DNA of 64,000 nucleotides from Gerris lacustris. Its lineage: Eukaryota; Arthropoda; Insecta; Hemiptera; Gerridae. A model generated the notes under the pieces. That model searched no databases. It saw only the letters and a program-made list of their open reading frames with translations, and was not told where the DNA came from. Every line of letters begins with the position of its first letter. Position 1 is the stretch's first letter. Shown here in pieces: positions 34,169 to 46,082 of this stretch. The stretch spans positions 40,449,610 to 40,513,609 of the forward strand of contig OX578279.1 of assembly GCA_951217055.1 (NCBI GenBank), given 5' to 3'. The translations under genes were made by a program, and so were the position numbers.

Positions 34169-35190
34169 CTTACAGTTGTGAACGTGGATCCCACTCTTCT
34201 GAAACCATGTAGTGTATTAGCACTTATTAATATTATTATTAATTCACACGACCACGACCAACATCAGACTACTTTATTTTATATAAATACATTATTATAA
34301 TATTATATCTTGACACCAAGTAAAACAAGTTGTGTTAATCGATATATATATATATATGATATCACCTACCTGCCAATCTCTACATTTTAGTTTATATGTT
34401 ACCAAAATTGTGGGTTGCCATTAAATTGAAAGTAAATCAGTGAGACCCTAAGTAATAATAATAAATATTTTCAGAGATGGGTGCTGTTTTGAAAAGGGTT
34501 AACATTATAACAACGTATCTGTTTCAAACTTCTACTGGTCAAAGTTTGAGATAACTCAAGTTTTGCCTGGTTTTAACCCGAGAGAATTCAATCTATGACT
34601 AACTGGTCTTCAACGTTGTATATTTTAGGGCTGGGGATTAATCACTCCCTTTTAGTCTACATCTTCATTCCTTCAAACTCTGTGTAAACGTCTTCTAACC
34701 ACTCACCTTGAAGTACTATTGAGTAGTTCAAGACTTGCCTATTACATGCCACGTATGTACCCTTGGAGAAATTTCACCAGCTCTAGTCTTTAACTCCCTC
34801 CCTTTTGTTTCCCTTTGAAAGTTTAGGTTTGAGTTCCATTATTGCTTTGGAAATTCATCATAACTCCAGCTAAAACCGGAGTATCCTGGAAGCTGGAGTT
34901 CCCAAGCGCTTAGGCAGCATCCCGGGATATTCAGATAACAACAAGTTTCAGAACTCTTCCCTCGCCCAAATGCTTTCCTGGGAACACTGTAACTTTTCGT
35001 ACTTATTCAATTCTTTTTTTGACCAAGCGGAGCGATGTCTCTGGTTCTCAACCAATCACGATTTCGATTTTCTTAAAATTTGACAGGGATGTTTCTTGAA
35101 GTTATTAAAATGGATGTATATAATATTATATAATTTGTCATATAATATTAATATTTTGTCATTGTAATAAAATATACAAGCTTTTATTTA
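34058..35190. other. No gene recognised
   Basis: Includes (TA)n near 34139-34160 and 34344-34357. The stretch 34600-35000 is GC-richer and contains a short inverted repeat (AACTCCAGCT near 34871 with its complement near 34900) but no convincing coding frame. Confidence 0.4.
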
Positions 35191-35480
35191 ACTTGCAATG
35201 TTTGTTTGTATGTTCGGGTCAAATCTTGCAACTGAATTTTAAAGCAGTTATCCTCAACCGATTGAATTGAAATTTTGCAAACAAGTTTAGGGTGGATGAC
35301 AATGCATGGTTAGCTAAGTGACGCCATTCTTAATCCAATATGGCGGACCAGTTATATTTAAAACATGCCCATGATATGGGTATCAAATGAAAGGGTTTGC
35401 TTAGAAGAATACGAAAAATAATATGTCATACTCTAAATCCAATATGGCGGATGGCCAAGAGATAAAAGCTTGTTTTTATT
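35191..35480 (+). repeat. Dispersed repeat R5
   Basis: The blocks TCAAATCTTGCAACTGAATT, AGCAGTTATCCTCAACCGAT and two AATCCAATATGGCGGA sites recur in reverse order on the opposite strand at 54425-54810. Confidence 0.75.
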
Positions 35481-35539
35481 TATTTATTTTTTTTTAAATT
35501 TGGTGTGTATGTTCATTGAAATCATTAAAAACTATGTAT

Positions 35540-35900
35540 ACACAGGGACAGGGTGTCCCTTAACTTATACGCCATAGAGCAAAAGGTGATACTAGACATG
35601 AAAATAAGAAGATTATGCCTATATATGTTTGGGCAAATGTTAGTCATTTAAAAGATTCAAAGTGTTGGAAGTGAAACTTATTTTTCGAAAAATAACAATA
35701 ATTTAAAAACGGTTGAAGATATCAAATTTAAAAACGAAGTTTTAGTTGGATTTTCGAAAGTGAGCAATCTGAATTCGGTACTTGTTTGGAGCTAGTTCCT
35801 AGAGGGCGCTTGCTACGTACTTCGTGATGACTTAAATCCGGCAAATTTTTATAGCCTGTGAAGCTGGCAATGTTTTGACTTTAAACTAGAGAAGAGTTAT
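35540..35900 (+). repeat. Dispersed repeat R6
   Basis: It shares, with 39750-40165 in inverted orientation, ACAGGGTGTCCC, CGCCATAGAGCAA, AACGGTTGAAGATATC and CCTAGAGGGC blocks. No coding capacity. Confidence 0.7.
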
Positions 35901-36229
35901 TATTTCTACGTAAAAAAAAGTTTTTACTATACCCTTTGGTCAGTATACCTTCAAACGTAAGACAAGAAATGTGGTTCGTGTGGTGGGACGCCACCAAATT
36001 TTCGAGTTACTTTGAGAAATTTTTTGAATTGACGTTTCCCAATGGATTGGGCGGTGTAGTCAATTAATCCGTTTGATGTTTATCTGCGTGGAGCCACATG
36101 AAGTCTTTAATATATTATAATGATGCAATACACGATACGAACTTTTACAAAAATTCAACTAGTGGACAATTTATTAAAAATGCCGAAAATACCTTCCCGA
36201 ATGTGAGACGCCACTAAAGATAAAGAGCC

Positions 36230-36250
36230 TAAAGCCCCCCCCCCCCCCTT
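36230..36250. repeat. Poly(C) run
   Basis: About 14 uninterrupted C. Confidence 0.8.
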
Positions 36251-36589
36251 TCACGGCCAATATTTTGACCGGGTATGGGCCTGTCTGCAAACTTTTTGAA
36301 ACAAATTGGTCAAAACCTAAATGATTGCGCAAACATTTTAATTGTGTAAGTAGCTGTTAGACTGTTTTCGCAAATTTTTTCAAGTAAATCGGTCGAAATC
36401 GATTTTTTTTTGCAAACGGTTTTTGCAAAGCGGTTTTAATTTCCATAACCGTGTTTCTAGACAGTGTTTCAACATTTTGTCGAGGTAATCCTGTTCGAAT
36501 CCCATCTAGAATGGAAATTACTTATTTCTTTACTTTCTCATATACGCAGTACATATTATTATAAAAGGAAAGTATTGTAATACTGCGAA

Positions 36590-36960
36590 AGTTCGATCGA
36601 TTGGATTCTGATTAAATTTGGCATATCTAAATGTTAAAAAAATCATACCTCGAGGCGAAATCGAGAAATTAATTATAGTTCGAAATTTGGAGGCACCACA
36701 CCCAAAAACCCTGAAAAAATATTAAACTTTTTGTTCTCAAAAACGGTTCCAACAATAATTCTGATTACCTAAATGAAATCTAATATGAAGTCTATTTACA
36801 TAAAAAGTTTTCCCGGCAAGAACATAGTTTCTAATGTATTGATGAAACGAAATCAAATTTTGTTAAAATCATAAACATCCACCTTTTAAATACTTGTATG
36901 TTTAAAAGTTAATCTTATAAATGAGGTATTATAGGACTTAAATACGGTATCAATATCTAC
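36590..36960 (+). repeat. Dispersed repeat R4
   Basis: Contains ATTAAATTTGGCATATC, GCGAAATCGAGAAATTAATT, AAACGGTTCCAAC and TTTCTAATGTATTGATGAAA in R4 order. Confidence 0.65.
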
Positions 36961-37001
36961 GTGAGAAAGTTCTGTTCGGACTGATATTTTTAACTGCATT
37001 A

Positions 37002-37867
37002 AGGCGGGTTTACACGATCCAAGTAGACTTGGACCAAGTAATTTTGATCAAATCTACTTGGTCAAAGTAAAAATGAAATTTTGATGCAGTGTTTACACAA
37101 TCCAACTATACTTGGTCCAAGTAGGGGAACTTGTCAAAAAAACCATTTAGAAGCAAAGGAATAAAAACAAAAATTTAAAAGAAATAAAAGCTGTCAATAC
37201 CCTTCTTATAAACAAATCCGTCATAACATTTCGAATTTTTGACAGCTTTCTTGTCATAATCATATGGTTTACGTCATCCAAGTCTACTTAGATCAAATAA
37301 CGTCTAAAGCCGCGTCTACACGATCCAAGTTGACTTGGACCAAATCAGTTTTGACACTATTTTGACGCTACTTTGATCGTGTAAACAGGTTATCAAAGTC
37401 AACTTGGACATCCAAGTTGAGTTAGACGTTATTTGATCTAAGTAGATTTGGATGGCGTCAACCATATGATCATGACAAGAAAGCTGTCAAAAATGAGAAA
37501 AGACGTGAAAAGTTGTGACGGATTTGTTTATGAAGGGTATTGACAGCTTTTATTTCTTTTAAATTTTTGTTTTTTTCCTTTGCTTCTAAATTGTTTTTTT
37601 GACAAGTTCCCCTACTTGGACCAAGTATACTTGGACCAGGTATACCGTGGATCGTGTAAACCTGCATCAAAATTTCATTTTTACTTTGACCAAGTAGATT
37701 TGATCAAAATTACTTGGTCCAAGTCTACTTGGATCGTGTAAGCCCGCCTTAACTCAACTTGGATGTCCAAGTTGACTTTGATAACCTGTTTACACGATCC
37801 AAGTAGCGTCAAAATAAAGTCAAAAGTGATTTGGTACAAAGTCAACTTGGATCGTGTAGACGCGGCT
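37002..37867. mobile_element. Harbinger-like 866-bp element of two interlocked inverted repeats
   Basis: TTA lies directly outside both ends (36999-37001 and 37868-37870). The outer ends AGGCGGGTTTACACGATCCA and (reverse strand) AGCCGCGTCTACACGATCCA are related. Inside, four segments follow in the order A (37002-37305), B (37306-37423), A' (37424-37752), B' (37751-37870), where A' is the reverse complement of A over about 300 bp and B' that of B over about 118 bp. Identity is high by eye. ACACGATCCAAGT and TTGGACCAAGT motifs repeat throughout. TTA/TAA duplications and AGSCGG ends resemble the Harbinger MITE at 23.4 kb. There is no protein; the 66-codon frame at 37470-37670 lies within A'. Confidence 0.75.
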
Positions 37868-38937
37868 TTAGAGCCCTCTTAACCGGCCACCATGCGTCAC
37901 CGAACCCATGGCCGAATAACAAAATGGCCGGCTAAATTAAATTTTTCCTTGTAACATGCATAATAATTTTAAAATACATATTTATATTTTTAATGATTTA
38001 TCGTTCCCGCAGCAATATTACAACTGTTCAATTAACTGCAACAGATAGGTGTCGCTAAGTGCTTTCCGGGAAAACGACCTACATGGTTGGATTCGTGTTT
38101 AAATGGACTACATTTTATAACTGTCAACCGATATCTTCTCAAAACAGGATGAATAGATCTTTTTTCTTTTATATACCAGGACGAAAAGGTGACATCAAAG
38201 TTGTACAGCTGAGCGGCTGGTATAACCGACACCTGATAATAGGATTTTCCTGTAATTCACCCTTTTTGTTGGGAATTAGATCTTCTTTGTCTTATTCCCA
38301 GAGTCCCAGGGTACTGTATATTTTCCCCTAACACTAAGCTGTGAGGGAAGTCTCTCCTCCCTGCTCTCTCAAGAAACAACTGTAGCACCGAGAATGCATT
38401 TATTATCTGGGCCTCTTACAATTCACTTATCAACCTGTACTCCGTTTAGTATAATTATTGCGACATTAAAAATCACTTAGTGAAATCGGTCCAAGAATAT
38501 GCTCAGACAAACTTTCTCTTATAAGAGTTAAATACTTGGTTCAGTGTATTCCATGTATAAGTTGTTTTGCGTTTTCATAGTTACCTTTAATTAATATTAA
38601 ATGTTTGATCAAAATTTACCATAAAAAACTTCTCCCCAGCGGGGAATCGAACCCAACCTGTCACCGTCCATGTTTAAAGCTATTTTTTAGGAACTAGATT
38701 TTTTCCGGGGAAACGACCTACATGGTTGGATTCATATTTAAATAGACTACATTTTAGATTTTGTTTCAAAAATCGTCGGAATCGAGTGTTTGGGGGAATC
38801 ATTCCCAAATTTAAAGCTTACTTTTATTTCTTGATATCGCCTCGGGGTATGAGTTCTCTGAACTACATGCCAAATTTTCTTTAAAATTGGCCAAGTAGTT
38901 AAGGCACAACACTTCTTCACTGACAACAATGGAAAGG

Positions 38938-38943
<6 letters not shown>
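37868..38943. other. No gene recognised
   Basis: A short inverted repeat (CCGGCCA near 37885 and TGGCCGG near 37928) follows the foldback element. A minus-strand B-box-like sequence lies near 38634-38668 (reading GGGTTCGATTCCCC). ACGACCTACATGGTTGGATT occurs twice, near 38073 and 38713. Short frames here have no domains. Confidence 0.4.

Positions 38944-38968
<25 letters not shown>
38944..38968 (+). repeat. Poly(A) tract next to R2
   Basis: About 24 A immediately before the R2 copy. Confidence 0.8.
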
Positions 38969-39492
38969 TAGACTGCCAATTAGTGTGGCACATAGCTTCC
39001 TCGCATCCTATCATGTACTTTATTGTTATATTAACATTAAAATTATTGTTATATTACTTTATTGTTATATTGTTTATTGTGTAAAAACTATTAATAGTTT
39101 TAGCCATCTTTAACACTTCATAGCGGTGTCGCTGTTGGTTTTACTAAAAAATTGTATTTGAAAAAAATATTTGTCTCAATGAATAGATGTAGTTGGATTT
39201 TTTTCCCAACCTAAAATTCTAATTTTAAATTTGAAGTTCACGTTTACGCGAGCGTTGCTCATGAACGCTTGGACGGATAACGTTGTCCAACGAACTCGTC
39301 TTGGGCATTGGTAAAATGAACATGTCTACCAAATTTCATCAAAATCGGTCGACATTTACTCAAGTTATCGTGGCACGTTTCATAATTCGCTGAACAGACA
39401 GACAGACGATAATTTCAAAATCGGAGGCATCAAAGTTTTTCGTTCTCAAAACACACAATGCTTCCGTTACCTTCGGTAAGCTCGGAAGCAAA
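38969..39492 (+). repeat. Dispersed repeat R2, complete copy
   Basis: It starts TAGACTGCCAATTAGTGTGG and ends with a hairpin-forming GCTTCCGTTACC-TTC-GGTAAGCTCGGAAGC block (stem interrupted by GCT). The middle has CACGTTTACGCGAGCGTTGC, TGGGCATTGGTAAAATGAAC and ACAGACAGACAGACG, so it shares a core with R1. A second copy at 51918-52470 matches along the whole length. Confidence 0.8.
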
Positions 39493-39749
39493 ACACTTAT
39501 TGGAACGGGTAAATAATCAAAATTGCCATCACAATACCTTCTCATTATATATATATGTACTACGTATATGAGAAAATAAAATAATTAATTCAAAGTTTGC
39601 GCAAAAATGAGGTTTGCATCATGAAAAAAATTTAATCGCGTATCTGGGCCTTACGAAAGTGTATTGAGGTTAACGGTGGACAATTTCAACACCTGTTAAA
39701 GTAAATTTAAAAAAAAAAAAAAAATGTATTTTGGTTTTAATATTTGTTT

Positions 39750-40165
39750 ACTTTCAAAGACGAATATCTCGCAAACAGCTTGAGATATCGATATTAACCA
39801 AGAGTATGATTTATACGAAAAAGTAACGACTCTTCTCCACAACATTCCTAGCTTTAAAGGTTAAACAAATACGCAGGATTTAATTCATCACGAAATATAT
39901 AGCAAGTGCCCTCTAGGAACTAGGTTCAAACTAGTACGAATTCGGATTTCTCATTCAATTGCTTCCATTTTGAATTTAATATCTTCAACCGTTTTAAAAT
40001 AATTGTTATTTTTCGAACATTAAGTTTCCCTTTCAACAAAATGTATCTTTTAGTAACTAGCATTTGCCCACACATATATTGACTAAAATCTTCTTATTTT
40101 AATGTATAGCATCACCTGTTGCTCTATGGCGGATAAGTTATGGGACACCCTGTTTAGTTTTATAA
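39750..40165 (-). repeat. Dispersed repeat R6, inverted copy
   Basis: Matches 35540-35900 on the other strand: GCTCTATGGCGGATAAGTTA, GGGACACCCTGT, AATATCTTCAACCGTTTTAA and GCCCTCTAGGAACTAG. Together with R2 sequences on its right (an inverted terminal hairpin fragment near 40238-40280) it forms a block of mixed repeats. Confidence 0.7.
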
Positions 40166-40726
40166 AAATAAAAAAAATTGGCTTGGACTCCTTGAAATCA
40201 TTAAAATCTATTTATATGGTTTATTTATTTATTTTGCTTCCGACCTTACCGAAGGTAACGGAAGCATTGTGTTTTGAATCTACTCTATTATTATTATTTT
40301 TTCATTTTGGACGCATGGTCTACTGCTCACATAACTATTTGTTTAAAATTAATAAAACGTTGTATGAATTTAACTTTATTTATTTTTTTTTTAAATTAAT
40401 TCGTGTATCTTGAAACTTTCCTTTATTTTCAAATAAATTGTATTTTACTTATCGTTGTAAAATACTCATTAACCCTAAGAGAAAGGATCGTGTAATCTGT
40501 TTAAATGCAGGAATTCAGATATTCTGTGCTGTCTAAATGTAATTATGTTCACCTAAAGAATGATTATAACTATTAGATATATTCGATTTATTACAATAAA
40601 CAATTTACATAACATTAATTAACATAAAAATTAAACACATTTTTAGTTTAAAAAATTCTAATTAATACTACTGTATCAACATAATAATTTTTTGGACTTT
40701 TATTATATATAAAATATATTATATAT

Positions 40727-41706
40727 ATAAAGATACCCGTGCTTCGCTACGGAGTGTTATATTAATTTTATAAGTTTATAAACTACCATCAAGAAACATT
40801 AAAATTGTTTACTATGCGTGAATATCTAGATTCTCTCCCTCCCACTTATTTCTATACCCTCTTCTCTTTGATAAGATAATTTGCAAATATCCTAAATTTA
40901 CCCCCCTCCCAAGTGAAAATATTACAAAACTGTACATAACAACAATTTACTGTACTCTTAAAGCCTTCAACAAAATGGCTTCATGAAGGGTATTCATTAC
41001 TTTGACCCCGTATCATCAAATCATAAAATTGGGATAAAACTGTAAATTTGTATATAAAAGATATACTCTCATACGGATACTCTTCTTTTTTTATAAGACA
41101 TAGCTTTATTTTTCCATTTTACCCCCCTTCTAAGTGAAAATATGATAAAACTGTTCATAACAACAATTACTATACTCTTAAAGAGCTTTTCAACGATATG
41201 CATCATAAAGGGAATTAATTACTTTGACCCCGTATTCATTACTTGTACCCCGTACCCCTGTGTACCAATATTTAAATTTTAAAAATTCTTGTAGACAGTG
41301 GTTTTCCCCTTGCTTTGAAGGTTAAGTATGCAAATTTTCATCGAGATCGGACTAAAACTGTAGATTTGTATAAAGAACATACACATATTTATATATATAT
41401 ATATGGCCGCTATCTTGAATCAAAACGCCCGATTAGTAAACCATTTATCAAAAGTTTCTACTTTCATAAAAGAAAGCTATCTTCTAAATTTCAAGGTTCT
41501 AGTGCAATTGGTTCCGGAGATATCGTCTTATTTTTTATATAAACGGCCGCCATCTTGAATCAAGATGGCGGAGTTTAAATACATTTCTTAGCGAGCACCT
41601 AGGAGGTAAGAGGAACACACCTACAAAATTTCATGGTCATAGGTCCAGTGGTTTCAGAGATATCGTGATGTGTCAGTGAGTGGTATTTGGATTTTATATA
41701 AGTATA
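40727..41706 (+). repeat. Dispersed repeat R3, longest copy
   Basis: It starts ACCCGTGCTTCGCTACGGAG after a (TA)n run and ends GATTTTATATAAGTATATAG. It has two diverged internal units of about 220 bp (around 40905 and 41125, each with AAGTGAAAATAT and ACTGTACTC/ACTATACTC blocks). Near its right end a palindrome, CCGCCATCTTGA-A-TCAAGATGGCGG, occupies about 41547-41571. The class is unclear; the CGTGCTTCGC terminus recalls non-autonomous elements common in insects. Confidence 0.65.
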
Positions 41707-42370
41707 TAGATAATGCAACTCGACACAGTATTATTTATATATATTTATTTTAATTGAGTAAAATTTAAAATTGTGCATCGTTAACATTTATTAGCTGATT
41801 ACTAAATTGATTCTTGGATGTAGTAATCCAAGTTATAAGGCCACATTTGTTAGTTACAACCTTGATTTTGTTACCCATAAATATTATATTCATTTGACTG
41901 TGTGCAAATTTGATAATGCGTAATCCAAATAAATCTCTCTAGTTGAAGAAGGATTTAAAGTTAATTAAAGTTTCTGCATTCGTGAGATAGGGAGCTCTGC
42001 TCTGTATACTCTATTCTCTTGCCTTTTTGATTATAGATTGGGGGATTTGCTCTCATTTCCAATCACTGGAAATGCCTAGTTACAACATTAAATAAATTAA
42101 TCTGCTACAAATCAATAATTATAGCAAATACGTCTGTATTGAATTTAGTTTATAATGTATGTTACTAATAATAATAATAGTATTAATTGATGGGCAATGT
42201 ACTTACTACTACTAGACACTATCAAAACTTATAAATAAAAGATAGTTAAGTTTCAGAAAGGGAATTTATATACATACACAATTGTTGCATCTTAATTTGA
42301 TAATGTGAGACTATTAGAACTTAAAAAAATAACTTAATTTGGAGTATTAGATAAGACTAGCGGAGGTAAG
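41707..42370. other. No gene recognised
   Basis: AT-rich spacer between R3 and the LINE endonuclease remnant. Confidence 0.4.
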
Positions 42371-42895
42371 AAGAGATGGAAAAGTATGTGTGCAACTGGA
42401 AAACGGAACAAAATTATTACAAGGGAGTACAGGTGGAACTGGTTTCTTTATAGGAGTAAAAGAAAAGTAGGAATAAAACTACTACAAATTTATGCTCCGA
42501 CAAATATATCTTCCGAAGAAAACTATGATGGATTTTATAATTGTTTACAACAACCCCTAGACGAGGATTCAAGCAGTTTTACTGTAGTGATCGGATATTT
42601 GAACTCAACAGTAGGGAAGTCAGAAATCGAGGAAACAGTAGGAGATGGAGATGGAGATAGAGACACGAGAGAGGAAGTAGGATGCTTGAGTTTGCTGAAT
42701 CCAATAAACTGTGTGCATTATGAAACCCTTCTTTAAAAAAACAAATAAAAAAAGTGGACTTTGATAAGCCCGGATGGACATACCCGCAATCAAATGGATG
42801 GTATACTGTGTAGAAAAAAAATGGTATTAGATATAGAGGTAGAGGAAAATATAAACATAGGAAGAGCGACCACAAAGCCTTAAAAGAGGAAATTA
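42371..42895 (+). pseudogene. LINE apurinic endonuclease remnant
   Basis: A plus-strand frame reads GIKLLQIYAPTNISSEENYD, GFYNCLQQPLDEDSSSFTVV and IGYLNSTVGKSEIEETVGDG, matching the central part of the APE-type endonuclease of non-LTR elements (QxYAPT, then the (I/V)xGDxNxxxG motif, here altered to IGYLNSTVG so the catalytic Asp is lost). After a frame change, SPDGHTRNQMDGILC-like sequence (about 42765-42810) and a decayed SDHK-type motif (about 42870) follow. The next 300 bp are purine-rich and may be the linker. The type fits the RTE-like protein whose RT half is seen at 12.5-14.0 kb, but nothing shows they come from one insertion. Confidence 0.7.
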
Positions 42896-43249
42896 ATACT
42901 GGGGAAAAAACGTGGAAGAAGGGAAAGGATAAAGATACAGCCAGATGTAAGCCGACAATTCATAAAAAATAGGATGAATAATAATAAAGTAAGAAGTAGT
43001 AGAATAATATCAATAATAAAGAGGAATACATAGTCACTACCATCAAGGAAGCAACAAGAATGACCAGTTATAGCCTAGAAATGAAGAAAGGAAAAAGAAA
43101 CAAAAGAGATTATCCAAAAAAATTAGAAGATTAATGAAGAAACGAAGAAGTTCTTAGAAAAAGATTAAAGAACTTAAGATTAAAGAACTCGTTGTTACTA
43201 CACCCCCAGAAAGTCTTAGGTGAGATTGGAGTTTCTTTTTAACTTCCAA

Positions 43250-43560
43250 ATATACTCGTACGTAATATTTGAAAATTGATTTTGATGGATTTACACGTTT
43301 TGAGGCGTCCAAAGAAAGTGGTTATTAAAAGTATCTCTATCCACTCTTGTTTGTGCAGACGCGTGAGAGTAAAACTACTGTACCGATTTCGATTAAATTT
43401 GGCATACATTTTCAGAAAATTCACGAACCCTACCCTTAGGTGAAATCGAGAAATTAATTTTAGCTAAAAACTCTGAAATTGACGTAACAAATATTTCTCG
43501 AAAACAGTTTCCATTTAGAAATTCTAAAAGGTTGTCTATTTAAATGCCAATCAATCCTAA
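43250..43560 (+). repeat. Dispersed repeat R4
   Basis: TTTGATGGATTTACACG, GTGCAGACGCGTGAGAGTAA, ATTAAATTTGGCATACATTT and GTGAAATCGAGAAATTAATT occur in R4 order. A B-box-like GGGTTCGATTTCCCGTCGGG lies just downstream at about 43643. Confidence 0.7.
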
Positions 43561-44265
43561 CCGTACATTCGTAAATGTGGTTTTCCCGAGAAAAATTTAG
43601 TTCCCGAGAAAATAGTTTAAACATTTTTAAGAGTGAGAGGTTGGGTTCGATTTCCCGTCGGGAAGGAATTATGATTTTATATAAAGAGATTTCCTTAAAA
43701 TTTAAAATTCCTGGACAGAAATCTGTATCAGACATCCTGGTCCACATTACCTCTCTTGTCTGTCTGAAGGCTGATCAGTCGTCGAATTATCACACCTTAA
43801 AAACTATTAGTCGATTTTAATGAAATTTGGATAGTAGGTCATAGTCATAACTCACCCATAGATCGTCCCATATTAATTTCAATCGACTGCACACATTGCT
43901 TAATTAAATATAGAAGACCCTACTGGGACTCAAAACAGGTTCAAACAACCAATTTTTAATTTCCTGTGGGGTTACTTTATACTCATGTAAACATTTATCC
44001 AATATTGTTTATATATTTCATCCCCTCGTGCATGAGCATGAGCTCTAAAATTTTTTATTGATCCTTTTATCCATGTAAAAAAGCAAAACAATTGTGACAG
44101 AATTAAATAAAAATGTGGAAAATGCTATCTGTCGTCATAATATATTATATTGTTATAGATAGTCTCATATTCATTTTAATTTAGTGTGAACCAACAGGGA
44201 ATCGAAAACAGTAAAATGTCAACCATACTTCAATTCTCATGTGACCATTCGTCTTTAAAATTAGT

Positions 44266-44289
44266 CACACTAATTGGCAGACTATATAA
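44266..44289 (-). repeat. R2 end fragment
   Basis: ACACTAATTGGCAGACTAT is the inverted start of R2; the rest of the element is absent. Confidence 0.5.
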
Positions 44290-44573
44290 TCTCGCGATTA
44301 AACACTCATAGAGGTACACTTATACATGTCATGGCAAAGTGTAGGATTTTCTCCTAGATCCTTTTTCAAATTATTCAGAAATATTAGAGAAATATAATAC
44401 TAAATGATTTAAAAATTTAAAGGAGTTGCGTGCCAGAGTTCGAAGCAAACACATCGGCTCTCACTTCAACTACTATTTTATCCAAGTTTTAGCTTAAAGT
44501 TCTTTTTAATTTTTTACCAGGTGGTGAAGTGTATTATTTTCTTTACTTTCTCAAAGTTTTATTTTAATCAGAA

Positions 44574-46082
44574 GTGTTTTCAGTTATTATTTTAAATAGT
44601 TTAAGTTTAGCTATTTTATTTCAATCAAAGAAGCTGTTTCGTCGGAGCTTGGTAGGGCGGCCTCTTATCTCCAAGGTCACCCGACAACCTCTAAAAGGTA
44701 AACAAATAGCTCTCACTCATATTAAAATGAATAAGGCAGTGGGTCAAAAAAAGAAACGGCGTAGATCGAAAACATTGTCTCCCAAACCGAAGAGGGCAGC
44801 AACAGATAGCACTCATGATTCCCGCGCTCCCTCCTCTTCTACCTCTGGCTCAAGGCCGACCAGTCTACTCACGCTTAACTCTACTGCGCTAGGCTCCCTT
44901 CTTATAGGGCAGCCAACTAAACCTGCAGCACGTGCACCCATTGAAGGTCAACAGTCTAGTAATTTTTCTACACCAAATCCTTACGGAGTTTTATACCAGC
45001 GGGACGAAAATAACGCCTCTGCTCTTCCACATTCTAGTGACCCTAAACCACCACCAATTTATGTGAAAAACATTACAAACTTTTCGCAATTTGTCCAAGG
45101 GCTGAGAGATTTACTTGGCAACGACGGTTTTAACTGTAAAGCCAGATCCAATGACGTTGCAATACTTTGCAAATCAATTGAAGGCTACAAGAATGCCGTT
45201 CGCTCTCTTCGCGCTGAACGCGTGACTTTTCACACTTTCCAGTCGAAAGAGGAAAAGGCTTACAGGGTGGTAATACGCCATCTTCACCACTCTACTCCTC
45301 CTGAAGCTATAAAAGAAGAACTCGAAGCACTTGGTTTTAAAGTGCGGAATGTCACCAACGTGAAAAAAGGGGATTCCGCCCTCTCTTTATTTTTCGTTGA
45401 GCTAGAGCCAAACCTCAAAAATAAAGATATTTTTGAGGTAAAAACGATCTTCCACTGTAGAATAAAAGTGGAAGAACCATATAAACGTCGAGAAATTGTA
45501 CAATGTACTAGGTGCCAGTCATACTTACATACAAAAGCATACTGTAACCACGTACCAAAATGTGTCAAATGCGCAGGAAATCATATGACTGAAGTCTGTA
45601 CAAAAAAACCTGAAGATCAACCTAAATGTGCTCTTTGCAACGGGGCCCACCCAGCTAACTATAGGGGCTGTATAATCCATAAAGAACTACAAAAAAAATT
45701 TAGAAGACCAAATTCAGTAATTGAAAAAATCAATAAACCCAACCACCAAACATCAGGAGACACATCTACCCACCAAGCACCTACTCAACCATCCACTACC
45801 AGGGAGTCTGCCACAGCACCAGCACCTATCTCAGAACAGCAGAACAATCAAACCAACCACTTAGTCTCCGGAGTTACCTACGCCACTGCTACCTCAGGTG
45901 CGGCCTCACGACCACGCCTTCCAGTCTACATTCCACCTCCAACTCCATCCTCTGATATATCAGTAACCCTACAAACATTCCTTCATGATCTCCGTGCCAT
46001 TATTAACCCTCTCCTTACAGCTCTCACAACGTTCACTTCCTTTATCCAGACTCTGCTTCCTGCCGCTCAACCACTTCAGTGA
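44574..46082 (+). CDS. LINE ORF1, Gag-like nucleic-acid-binding protein
   Basis: 502 codons without interruption. From about residue 52 a basic stretch (QKKKRRRSKT) is followed by a serine- and threonine-rich region. Residues about 224-310 match the PRE_C2HC domain of jockey-type Gag (YRVVIRHLHHSTPPEAIKEE, LGFKVRNVTNV). Three zinc knuckles follow at about 310-365: CTRCQSYLHTKAYC (CX2CX4HX4C), CVKCAGNHMTEVC (CX2CX3HX4C) and CALCNGAHPANYRGC (CX2CX3HX6C). The C-terminal third is proline-, threonine- and glutamine-rich. Jockey Gag packages the RNA in the cytoplasm and guides it to the nucleus. The first ATG gives an unusual hydrophobic N terminus; the ATG at 44727 (MNKAVGQKKKRRRSK, 451 codons) is the more likely start. 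Stop TGA at 46080-46082 abuts the presumed ORF2 start. Confidence 0.9.
   Translation: MFSVIILNSLSLAILFQSKKLFRRSLVGRPLISKVTRQPLKGKQIALTHIKMNKAVGQKKKRRRSKTLSPKPKRAATDSTHDSRAPSSSTSGSRPTSLLTLNSTALGSLLIGQPTKPAARAPIEGQQSSNFSTPNPYGVLYQRDENNASALPHSSDPKPPPIYVKNITNFSQFVQGLRDLLGNDGFNCKARSNDVAILCKSIEGYKNAVRSLRAERVTFHTFQSKEEKAYRVVIRHLHHSTPPEAIKEELEALGFKVRNVTNVKKGDSALSLFFVELEPNLKNKDIFEVKTIFHCRIKVEEPYKRREIVQCTRCQSYLHTKAYCNHVPKCVKCAGNHMTEVCTKKPEDQPKCALCNGAHPANYRGCIIHKELQKKFRRPNSVIEKINKPNHQTSGDTSTHQAPTQPSTTRESATAPAPISEQQNNQTNHLVSGVTYATATSGAASRPRLPVYIPPPTPSSDISVTLQTFLHDLRAIINPLLTALTTFTSFIQTLLPAAQPLQ

Noticed and set aside
38059..38331. 90-codon plus-strand frame as a gene
   Set aside because: It includes the ACGACCTACATGGTTGGATT block repeated at 38713 and resembles decayed R4-type repeat; no domain is visible.
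45284..45568. 94-codon minus-strand frame inside ORF1, and other opposite-strand frames at 45969-46224 and 47860-48069
   Set aside because: Shadows of the LINE ORF1 and ORF2 coding sequence; no independent features.
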